Part shown: positions 27,301 through 35,700 of the stretch, one piece after another
Layout: each line of letters begins with the position of its first letter
Position numbering within the stretch: the first letter of the stretch is position 1
Source: Leishmania mexicana MHOM/GT/2001/U1103
Taxonomy: Eukaryota; Euglenozoa; Kinetoplastea; Trypanosomatida; Trypanosomatidae
Reading direction: 5' to 3'
Length of the DNA stretch: 64,000 nucleotides
Assembly: GCF_000234665.1 (NCBI RefSeq)
Contig: NC_018325.1
Span: 353,012-417,011, forward strand
Made by a program: the position numbers and the translations under genes
Notes under the pieces: model-generated
What the model was told of the DNA's origin: nothing
Databases searched by the model: none
What the model saw: the letters and a program-made list of their open reading frames with translations, nothing else

Positions 27301-28659
27301 GAGGAGCTGAAGGCAACCTTCAGCAGCGACGGCGACGAGGACAGCGATGCAGACTCGGACGCGATGCCCGACATGATTGCCGCGCTCACGTACCACCCAG
27401 AGGCGGAGACGGCGGCGAGCCTAGGTGGGACGGACGCGAAGGGCGGCGGTGGCGTAGACGTGGACCAGACACGCTCGTCTCTGCCGCCACCACCGCTGTC
27501 GCACACGTCTGCCCTCAACGTGCTGCCCACTGTCATGGATGCCGCGCGGGCTTCAATGCACGTGAGCGGGCGGGCCTCGTCCGCCTCCGCATCCCGCATG
27601 GCTTCCGCTGGCAGCGCCGTGAGGCCACCGCCGCCTGTGCCTTGTATGTTCCGCATGAGCGGCGTGCTCCCCACCTCGCTTGCCCGAAAAGAGGAGGAGG
27701 CTCTGGTGCGCCGACTCAGCAAGCCCGTCTGCGACCCTGCCGCGATGAGTCTGCGCGTGGCCTCTACAGAAAATGGCTACACGTCCTGTCACGCTGCGGA
27801 CACCACAACCGCCATCGGCACATCCGACTCAGCGTGTGCCAACACAAAGGCTATTGAAGACCGCCCGACCCGTTTAGCGCCATCACGACCTCCCTCTGGG
27901 TCGGCCGCCCAGCGCCACTACCGGTCCCACCTGCATCCGACGGATCGAGAGTCGTCCAACGACACAGTCTCGCGCAGTGTCCCAGCTTCGCCGTCGCGGA
28001 GTGGCTTCCGTCGGCGGCGCAGCCGCCCATCCTCATCGCAGATAGATCAATGTTATGCCTCCGTGTGCCCCGGTCGCCAGCATCAGACGTCCCCGTCGTT
28101 GGCGTCCGACACGGGCAGCGGCGGCGCCTGCACGTCGCAGCCGACAGAGAGGCGAAACCGCAGTTCCCCGTTCTTCGAAGTTCCTTACGTGCTTGCGGCG
28201 GCACCGCTGTCGTCATCAGCCGCGGCTGCTGCTGCTGTGCAAGTGATCGGGAGCGGCGCGCGATCCGCATCATCATCGGGTGCGGCAATCCCGCCGCAGC
28301 CGCCGGCCCCGCGTCGACAGGCAGGCTGCCATGTCGCATCACGAGGTGCTCCTCGTGGCCCCTCGAGGGCGGGCTCCGCAGCGCCGCTTCGTGCCAAGGC
28401 GAAGGACAAGTCTGCAGAAGGCCGACGAGCTGGGAGCACCCCGAACAACGCTGTTCTCAACCTGGCGCGGCGCGGCTCGCGCTCTAGAAGGTCGACCTCC
28501 CGACGCTCGAGTGACGCCCCACCGCGCGGCCGAAGTGCCGCTGATGCACACCCACCTGCTGCTCCCTCGCAGCCGCACCTCTCGCTCTACGAGCGACGCC
28601 TTTGTCGACAGCTTCAGCGCGCCTACTCTAACGAGCACGTCTACTACCACACAAACTGA
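24364..28659 (+). CDS. large hypothetical protein, mostly disordered
   Basis: Protein of 1431 residues that I do not recognise. It begins with a serine run encoded by a (TCC/TCG) repeat. Most of it is Ser/Ala/Pro/Arg-rich and probably disordered. Three more ordered islands stand out. One is near 570-645 (MHVLFQLCLRTPL, DWYALLAQLRHDGRHKLPPQ, LTLSGFTRVVQRQLKEV). One is near 715-770 (WCMALAGLFPLEMSKVCPVP, then RAVLEAIMQRLEIEVEAIP). One is near 925-985 (RPLDEITISVVARAKARRLM, PINRYECFARVEQEDEPVQQ). The C-terminus is a short basic helix, LSLYERRLCRQLQRAYSNEH. Many Ser-Pro and Arg-x-x-Ser sites suggest phosphorylation. There are no membrane spans. Composition suits a cytoskeletal or scaffold protein, but this is a guess. 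Confidence 0.8.
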   Translation: MPSPSSSSSSSRMHPSEGIRRPARLSSSHSSSSASHDRQTIGPSPRGDRVIGAQTPRSVEFTEAPRAEMGEKDIDSSSFASSSGSQLRRPCDGNSGDAHRCAVSESPNRSRCFEMLEHVPENDDPHRTETSVAHGTVTWNMSPMLPPRSGARVGETACCDTRSTCSSPASAACVITGGTGGSSRPSSSCPSRGASSSLTTPKRVDGAFVGAHSSAAQPPDSGAPLSSDSLAALSTEQMEAALQLYVEKGGVYTSEVTSALQALPWCATTLAHASSVSSVADASAADTDTEVEQHLIDPEVWLGAVAAATASAVAVAENDGQASVAAAPAATRIASAGALEKTQGRHSTFEEGSAMMMQPSNLADPSAPVPVERTTEKRRSLGDSSSELAAADSAFADHGAGRGSERSSGVVSKVDSRSHRRGDDTDDGTSRVNSANGHHVSTDRKLAYSDAANDSTERVARGERSPSLPQLTPRHRLDSAPHTQEQRQPVSSFMSNTRALRNSPLYSSVSPMQRSVVDRRRSPAAAAASSPALVAKDATETTASPAASTFGAAFAGTAGMHVLFQLCLRTPLATASATLRVSDWYALLAQLRHDGRHKLPPQPILDDVARTIAHAVQSEGHSGGLTLSGFTRVVQRQLKEVRLDMTSPLPQNVPAGSGTASQQEVALHFPQHPRYTVTVPTSAAVSSPSPSLPSRRSSRWNSQTKLTPVTNSGQWRVLPTWCMALAGLFPLEMSKVCPVPVVRYLRSVGLIRAVLEAIMQRLEIEVEAIPGCVAPTSSAASKEAQNPSEGAALESFVLSPSREGSGGSRSVSNLLARSSASAGARPASSTVVTEKAVGGSGDRNGTWNERPIWGSTTAGNHRRRVQCRKRGAATNVVATPERAGGDGALVASNPQGVSSGSSRPKADTTASTGRDTVRSHYLDQRPLDEITISVVARAKARRLMDTLRRHTVPINRYECFARVEQEDEPVQQALCFVSREELKATFSSDGDEDSDADSDAMPDMIAALTYHPEAETAASLGGTDAKGGGGVDVDQTRSSLPPPPLSHTSALNVLPTVMDAARASMHVSGRASSASASRMASAGSAVRPPPPVPCMFRMSGVLPTSLARKEEEALVRRLSKPVCDPAAMSLRVASTENGYTSCHAADTTTAIGTSDSACANTKAIEDRPTRLAPSRPPSGSAAQRHYRSHLHPTDRESSNDTVSRSVPASPSRSGFRRRRSRPSSSQIDQCYASVCPGRQHQTSPSLASDTGSGGACTSQPTERRNRSSPFFEVPYVLAAAPLSSSAAAAAAVQVIGSGARSASSSGAAIPPQPPAPRRQAGCHVASRGAPRGPSRAGSAAPLRAKAKDKSAEGRRAGSTPNNAVLNLARRGSRSRRSTSRRSSDAPPRGRSAADAHPPAAPSQPHLSLYERRLCRQLQRAYSNEHVYYHTN

Positions 28660-29638
28660 GGGAGACGGAGAGGCGGGGTGAGGGGTGAGGGAAGGCGCAC
28701 CGATGTGGTCGTATCTCACGAAGCCTGCAACATGCAGCGAGGCAAAGGTGTAGGGAGGGGAGGGGAGGGGGTGGAGCGAAAAATGCACGAAGGGCAGAGA
28801 CGGTGGGGAGGGGGTGGGGCGAGCCGCCGCCGCGATACCGCCATCCTCTCACTCCTTGTCGTCTGCGGTCCCAATCGCCCCTCGCCGCTTTCTCGTTCTC
28901 CTTTCTTTATATCCCCTTCCTGCGAACCAAAAGAAGAGAGTGCGGCGGCTGTGTCTGGTGTCTCACGCCATCACCCCCCCCCCTTACCTTCCCCTCCCCC
29001 GTACCCCGCCTTGTTGCACCCTCCCCTTCCACGCACACGCGCATGCAGGGTGAGGTCAGCACGCCGCGCACCTTTCTTGCCTGCCCTTCTCTGAATACAC
29101 AGCTTGTGGCACCGCGAATCGTCGGTCACGCACGCAGGCAAGCACAAGACACAGTATTGCTGAGCAAAGGCGCCATATGCGCAGGGCACTGGCGGCTTCT
29201 TCTTCCTTTTCCCCCCTGTGCATGTCCGTCCGTGTGTGTGTGTGGGTGTACGTGAATGCATGTGCGTGTGTGTGTGCGCGCTTATTTTCCCTTTCCCTTT
29301 TCCTTCAGCGTGTACCCGCCCCGCCGTTCTCCTCCTTACGAGACTTCTACAGTGTCCCCCATATTCCAACACGCTTCTCTCCGGCCCTCAGGGGGGGGGG
29401 GTTGCGGTTGCTGATGCGGGGAGGGAGGGCGACTGCACCAACCCGTTGGCCGCTATCATGCTCAGGACGGCCACTGCCTCCTCCTCAGGCGCTATGATTT
29501 CACATGCATGCATGCGTGTGTGCGTGTGTCTTTTCTCCATCCTCTTTACTGCCGATCCCTGCACGCTCTCCACCCTTCCCTACCGCACCGTGGGACGCAC
29601 TGCACAGTCTTCAGGGCGCACCAACCGTTGCTGGACAC
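28660..29638. other. intergenic spacer
   Basis: No gene seen. G/A-rich stretch near 28750-28820, a C-run near 28973-28984, a G-run near 29391-29401 and a CATGCATGCATGCGTGTG element near 29502-29520. Confidence 0.6.
29529..29614 (+). promoter_or_regulatory. SL trans-splice acceptor for the SET protein
   Basis: A strong pyrimidine tract (about 29529-29585) is followed by AGs at 29606-29607 and 29613-29614, 25-32 bases before the ATG at 29639. This favours 29639 over the in-frame ATG at 29504. Confidence 0.5.
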
Positions 29639-31774
29639 ATGCCGCCGCATCCACATCTACTATTCGGGGTGACGCCTCTCTCTCTCTTGCAGCAGCGACT
29701 ACAGCGAGGGCCATGTGGCGGCAGCGCTAGTTCGTGGCTGCTCCGGCTGCTGCTGCAGCAGCGACGGTGCTTGGCCACTTGCGGCATGCAACTTTCGCGC
29801 TCTTCGCCGTCGCCGTCGCCGTCGCCGTCGTCATCTCTCTTATCCACCGCAATGCAGGCGAAGGATGTTGTGACGCGCCTTGGTCCGAGCGAGCGCCTCC
29901 CTGGGCTGCGCGGCGTGTTTCTCAGAAAGCCGATAAAGAAGTTTCACCCCATCGAGATACTGCCCACCGCTGCTTTCGCCGCTGCGACCGCCACGACTGC
30001 CGCCACAGCTGACAGTAGCGCAGATCGGCCGGACGCTCCTCGTAACCCAACATCCGCCATCGTCACACAGGGCCCACCGCTCGTGCTGAACTTGGCCTTT
30101 GCTCCTCGACACAGCATCTCGCTGCGCCGCTTTCTGGCCCTTCGGCACATGTTCAGCACATCTGCCTACCTGCACGTGGCGACGGAGGATGGCTGGTACT
30201 TGGTTGCACCGAGCTCCGCGGCACCGCTCTGCCCCGACGTCACTGGCTTGCAGGCGTGGTGCTGTCGCCATCATCACCGATACCTCCAGCATGCCACCAC
30301 CGCTGTCACGGCGGCCACATCGTTGCCCACGCCATTGCCGCGGGCGGCCCTCTGCAGCACACATACAGAGTTAGCCAAGCTGGAGGCAGCGCTGGACAAC
30401 GGCGAGGAGCTCAGCGAGGAGCAGCTGCAGAAGCTGGCGGCGCAGGAGAAGGCGTCCTTTGCGCACCCGCCAGAAAGCGAGGAGGCAGATATGGATGACG
30501 ACACCGATGAGGCCGACGACATGCCTGCTGTACATAAACTGCGCCGCCCAGTTAGTCAGAAGACCGTCGCACCCACAGCGGAAACCCTCCGGGAGCGCTC
30601 TGCTGGTGCTCCAGCATCCGCTTTTGGACTCTCACCGCCGGGGTTGAAGACATCACCGCCGCTCATCTCCGAGGCACACCTCTTCGACATCAACGACGGC
30701 GTCGCGTGGCCACTGCCGCCGCCTGACGACTTGGCGAACCACGAGTACTGGAAGGGCCATCGCCAGCGCATGGCGCTCTACGAGAGCACCGGCGACGCGG
30801 ACGCGGACGCGCAGCGTGAAGCGCTCCTGGCGACTCTCCGCGCCGACCCGGAGATAGCGCGGCAACTGTCTTCTGAGCAGGAGCTATACGCCGCCGCCGA
30901 GGCGCTTTTTCAGGCGATGAAGCACAAGGCCAACGTGACTCTGAACGTAGACGCCGACACCGGCCTTCTCACGCTAGTTCCGCTGCGAGATCTGCACGCT
31001 GGCGAAGAGCTCCTCCTTCACTACGGCCGCGAGTGGTGGACTGAACGACTGCTCTTCTCGCTGCTCTTGTCCGTCCCAGACGCCGAGATGCCGCAGATCC
31101 GGTGGATCGAGCGGTTGTTCGACCACGCCGTAGACAGGAATAAGCCCTTCCCGCTGCTCATGGTGGCACACGAGCAGCGCAAGCGGCCTCGGCTAGGTTG
31201 TTCAGGGGGCAAAACGGTTTGCAAGGGCCTCAAGAGCGAGTCCAGCGCCGACGGCGACGAGCGGCAGCCGCAGTCAACACCGTGTGCGTCGCTGACGAAG
31301 CCTCACGGTGACTCTGCTGACACATCCTCCACCGCCGCAATGACGGCAGAGCTGCCCGTGTCTCAGCGCAAGCTGGATCGTGCCGTTCTATACAATACCG
31401 TCACACGCAAGAGAGCGACCGACACCGCCGTGCTCGCCTTCGCGGTTCGGCGGAGCTGCATGGAGCAGGGCTTCCTGAGTCGACTTCTGGTCGGCGATGC
31501 GGCGACCGGGATCGAACCGGTGTTTCACCTCTCCGAGCCAGACAGAGAGGTGCCCATGCGAGTTCTGCGGCGCGTACTGCTGGCGTCTCTTCGTGGCACG
31601 ACGGCGAGCGCACAGGGAAGCGTTCGACATAAGGGCGAGAGCGCACTTGCTGCGGCGGGTTCGGCCGTCACGGATACCGCCGCTGCTGTCGTCGACCAGG
31701 ACGCACCACCACACACAAGTGCTAACGCCGGCGCTGACGGTGATGATGGGGACGACGCTGTCTTCAGTATCTAG
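29639..31774 (+). CDS. SET-domain protein (putative lysine methyltransferase)
   Basis: Protein of 711 residues. SET proteins transfer methyl groups from S-adenosylmethionine to lysines. The N-terminal SET half starts near 88 (LPGLRGVFLRKPIKKF, the G-x-F-A-like beta strand). The C-terminal half is near 425-463: HKANVTLNVDADTGLLTLVP, then GEELLLHYG near 455-463, which is the conserved Glu-Glu...Tyr-Gly end motif. Between them lie long insertions with acidic runs (about 250-300). The usual NHxCxPN motif is not clear; HKANVT takes its place, so activity is uncertain. The first 60 residues (Leu/Arg/Gln-rich, no acidic residues) resemble a mitochondrial presequence. A start at 29786 or 29852 is possible. 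The region after the SET domain is helical, then Ala/Ser-rich. Confidence 0.72.
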   Translation: MPPHPHLLFGVTPLSLLQQRLQRGPCGGSASSWLLRLLLQQRRCLATCGMQLSRSSPSPSPSPSSSLLSTAMQAKDVVTRLGPSERLPGLRGVFLRKPIKKFHPIEILPTAAFAAATATTAATADSSADRPDAPRNPTSAIVTQGPPLVLNLAFAPRHSISLRRFLALRHMFSTSAYLHVATEDGWYLVAPSSAAPLCPDVTGLQAWCCRHHHRYLQHATTAVTAATSLPTPLPRAALCSTHTELAKLEAALDNGEELSEEQLQKLAAQEKASFAHPPESEEADMDDDTDEADDMPAVHKLRRPVSQKTVAPTAETLRERSAGAPASAFGLSPPGLKTSPPLISEAHLFDINDGVAWPLPPPDDLANHEYWKGHRQRMALYESTGDADADAQREALLATLRADPEIARQLSSEQELYAAAEALFQAMKHKANVTLNVDADTGLLTLVPLRDLHAGEELLLHYGREWWTERLLFSLLLSVPDAEMPQIRWIERLFDHAVDRNKPFPLLMVAHEQRKRPRLGCSGGKTVCKGLKSESSADGDERQPQSTPCASLTKPHGDSADTSSTAAMTAELPVSQRKLDRAVLYNTVTRKRATDTAVLAFAVRRSCMEQGFLSRLLVGDAATGIEPVFHLSEPDREVPMRVLRRVLLASLRGTTASAQGSVRHKGESALAAAGSAVTDTAAAVVDQDAPPHTSANAGADGDDGDDAVFSI

Positions 31775-32001
31775 CGCAGGAGACGTGTGTGAAAGGGCGG
31801 ATCGGAGTGAGCGAAGAGAGGGAGAGAGTTCGTGGAATGGCGCGCATGCATGCGATGCGTCCCGACCTCCTCTGCTGCTGCTGCTGCCCTTCCCTTCTTG
31901 CGCGTGCGCCATCCCACGTGTGTGCCATGGCGTGGCTCACGACGGAGACATGTTTGATCAGCGTATGGGCGCCTCTTTGCACTAACGTCAGCCATCGCGG
32001 A

Positions 32002-32002
<1 letters not shown>

Positions 32003-32032
<30 letters not shown>
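32003..32032. repeat. (AC)n microsatellite
   Basis: Perfect AC run of about 30 bases. Confidence 0.9.
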
Positions 32033-32036
<4 letters not shown>

Positions 32037-32663
32037 ACACACCGGTGTCTCAGAGACGAGCGGTGGGGGGAGGGCCGACCAGCGCGCTCAACTGTGCTCA
32101 TGTGTGTCTTCCCTCCCTTCCCCACCTCTCCTCTTTCTCCGGTGAGGTTTATGGGTGATGCGCGTCCGCGTCTGTGCCCTTTCCGCCATCTCTCTCCATC
32201 ACCACGAACTCCACACATGCGCATGTCCGGCCTTGCCCCCTGATGCACACACCTGCTGTCTTGAAACTCTCTCATGAACCATCTCCGCGCTCCCTCGCTC
32301 TTCTCCACCTCTGACGCTTCGCCAAGAAGAGAACAAATCCTCTGACCCCTCCCTTTAATACAGGCGCCTTCTCCAGCATCGGTCCTCAGGTGCTGGCGCG
32401 CGGAACGACCTTGTACAGGCTTGCACGCACGAGAGCACACAGGCACCGGCACACGTTTTGGCAGCAACGGCAGCATCAAAACGTGCCGCGTGTTCGCGGA
32501 AGTGCGAGCAAGAGAAGTGCGTGCTTTACTGACCAACGGCTGCTGCATCAGCTGCTTCGCGTACACGCGATCAAGCAGGCGGGCTGCACCCCGGCCACGA
32601 CAGCGAAGGAGGCGGCGGTGCGTTGCTGGGCGTCACCGCTCGCCCCTCGACATACCAAGCGAG

Positions 32664-32712
32664 TCCCCCCCCGCTCATCCCCTTGCCCCTGCCGCGGTTG
32701 GTCCCTTCTTAG
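32664..32712 (+). promoter_or_regulatory. SL trans-splice acceptor for IFT172
   Basis: A C-rich tract and CCCTTCTTAG end at the AG in 32711-32712, 79 bases before the ATG at 32791. A second (CA)n run (32718-32746) lies within the short 5' UTR. Confidence 0.5.
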
Positions 32713-32717
32713 ATAGT

Positions 32718-32746
<29 letters not shown>
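32718..32746. repeat. (CA)n microsatellite in the IFT172 leader
   Basis: CA run of about 29 bases between the likely splice acceptor and the start codon. Confidence 0.9.
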
Positions 32747-32751
<5 letters not shown>

Positions 32752-32790
32752 GAGGTGCCCCTCTTCTCTCCTATACCGTTGCCCTGAACC

Positions 32791-35700
32791 ATGCAGGTAC
32801 AGTTTTACCAGAACATCATGAAGGGCCAGCTGGGCACTGCCCGCACGCAGGCCATCTGCTTCTCTGCGAACAACAAGCGCCTCGCCGTCGCCGACGCCAC
32901 GCGGCACATTCAGCTGTTCGACGAGCAGGGCGAGCGGCGCGACAAGTTCGCGACGAAGGCGGCGTCGGACAAGGGCGGGCGAGGCTACATCGTGACGGGC
33001 ATGGCCTTCTCCCCCGACAGCTCGCTGCTGGCGATTGCGCAGTCCGATAACATTGTCTTCGTGTACCGTCTCGGGCTGGAATGGGGCGAAAAGAAGGCTA
33101 TCCGCAACAAGCTGTCGCAGACATCGCCGGTGACGTGCGTTGTGTGGCCCAACACGTTCTCTCAGGGGGTGGAGCTCATCGCCTTCGCCACGTTGGATGG
33201 CAGTGTGAAGGTGGGCATGCTGAAGGCGAACAAGTCGCACGTCCTCTATTCACACGACCACCCGGCCGTGTCCATGTGCACCAGCCGCGACAACACTAAG
33301 ATCCTGACAGGCCACCTCGACGGCACCGTCTACCAGTATGTCCTCGAGGCCTCCGAGGACGGCGCCGAGGTGGCGGGGGCGAAGCGGCTCTTCGTCCACA
33401 GCTGCGCGCCGTACATGCTGGCATGGGGCGAAAGCATCTGCGCGGCCGGCACCGACTGCCAGGTCGCCTTCTACACCCCGAAGAGCTGCCAGAAACCGCA
33501 GGTGATCTCGTTCGACATGAAGGACATCGGGAGCTTCACTGGGGGTGTCTGCAACCCGAGCGGGCAGGCCGTCGCGATCGCCGGTCGCGAGCAGATCCGC
33601 ATCTTCGACCTCAACATCCGCTCTCACAAGTGGGAGGAGGGCGCCGTCGTTTACCTGCCGCACAGCGAGGGCTTCAGCGCAATGCAGTGGAAGCGCGATG
33701 GCAGCCGGCTTGTCACCGGCTCTGTCACCGGCTCTGTGGACGTGTTTGACTGCTGTCTGCGCCGCTACCGCATGCGCGGCGCGTACGAGTTCACGTACGT
33801 GAGCCACAGCCAGGTGATAGTGAAGCGGCTGGCGAGCGGGACGCGGCTAGTGCTGCAGTCCTACATGGGCTTTGAGATTCAAAAGGTGAACGTCTACCAG
33901 GACCGCTACCTCGTCGCCCACACCTCGGCCACCCTCCTCCTTGGTGACTTGGTGTCGCACAAGCTGAGCGAGGTGCCGTGGCAGCTCACCGGGCGGGAGA
34001 AGTTTACCTTCGACAATGAACAGATCTGCATGGTGTTCAACGTTGGCGAGCTGTGCCTCATCGAGTACGGCAAGAACATGATTCTCGGCACGTGCCGCAC
34101 CGAGGAGCGCAACGCGCACCGCATCAGCGTGCGTGTCCTTAACCCCCTTGCAAGTGACGCAGGTGCCGGTGCGGCCGGCAGTGGAGGCGCCGGCGGGCAG
34201 CGTCGCGAGGTGAACACGACGACCGGCTCGCCTCTTGTGTCCACCTCCGTGCCGAGCAGCTCCGGTGCGCTCGATGCGTACAACTCGCGCTGCGTCATTG
34301 CGTACCTCATCGACCGGCAGACGATTCAGATTGACGACCTCAGGAGCGGCGTCTCCATCGCCCGCGTGCCGCACGAGTCGAAGATCGACTGGCTGGAGCT
34401 CGACTTCCGCGCGTCGCGGCTGCTGTTTCGCGACAAGCAGCACCAGTTGTACCTCTACGACATCTCCAGGCAGCAGCGCACCACACTGCTGAGCTACTGC
34501 ACGTATGTGCAGTGGGTGCCACGCAGCGACGTCGCCGTGGCGCAGAGCCGCCTCGAGCTTTGCGTGTGGTATAACGTCGAGTCGCCGGAACGTGTCACCA
34601 TCGTGCCGATTCGCGGGGAGGTGGAGGGCATGGAGCGTGGCAACGGCAAGACGGAGGTGATTGTCGACGAAGGCGTTAGCACCGTCGCCTACGCGCTGGA
34701 CGAGTCGCTCATCGAGTTCCGCGCCGCCATGGAGGAACGCGACCTGGACCGCGCATGCGACTTGCTGGAGCGTACGTCGCTGTCTCCCGGGACAGAGGTG
34801 ATGTGGAGCACACTCGCCAACGTGTCACTGCAGGAGATGAAGCTTTTCATTGCGGAGCGCTGCTACGCGGCTCTGGGCGATGTCGCGAAGGTGAACGCGC
34901 TGCAGCGCATTCATCAGCTCGCGGCAAAGGCGAAGGCGGACAGCGCGGACGCCACCACCGGCTACGAGCACTACACGGTGCTGGCGGAGCTGTACATGAT
35001 GAGTCAAGACTTCAAGCGAGCCGAGCAGCTCTTCCTCGAGAACGGCCGTGTCGAGGACGCCATGCAAATGTGGGAGGAGATGAACTGCTTTGACGAGAGC
35101 CTGGCCATCGCCGAGTCGCGCGGCCTCGACGACGTCGCCAACCGTCGTGCCCGGTACTTCGCGTGGCTGATGGAGACTCGTCAGTACGAAAAGGCGGGCG
35201 AGATGCGCGAGAAGGACGGCAAGTTCATTGACGCCATCAACCTGTACCTGCGCGGTGGCACGCCGGCCCGTGCAGCGCAGGTGGTCTCCGTGAACAACCT
35301 GAAGCCTGAGCAGCAACTGCTGGAGGCGATCGCGGCCGCGCTCTTCAAGGCGCAGGTATTCGAGGTCGCTGGCGACTTCTTCGACAAGCTGCACATGACA
35401 GACCGCGCGATCGACGCCTACAAGCGAGGTCACGCCTTCAGCCGTGCCGTCGAATATGCCAAGACGGCCGCGCCGCAGCAGGTTGTCCCGCTGGAGGAGG
35501 CGTGGGGCGACTACCTTGTCTCGCAGAAGCACGTCGACCAGGCCATTAACCACTACAACGAGGCGGGCAAGTACGGCAAGGCCGTGAAGGCGGCGCTGGA
35601 CTCGCGGCAGTGGGCAAAGGCGGCGGCCATCCTGGAGACGCAGAGCAACGGCGGCGTGGGCAGCTCCGGAGGGCCGGTCGACGCGGCCACCAAGAGCGCC

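Larger units (their letters stand above)
31775..32790. other. intergenic spacer with CA repeats
   Basis: No gene seen. It contains (AC)n runs at about 32003-32032 and 32718-32746 and a CATGCATGCG element near 31845, and leads into the IFT172 splice acceptor. Confidence 0.6.

Noticed and set aside
32003..32746. Repeated (CA)n runs as a possible CRISPR-like or telomere-like array
   Set aside because: They are plain dinucleotide microsatellites of variable length; no spacer structure and no TTAGGG-type repeat.
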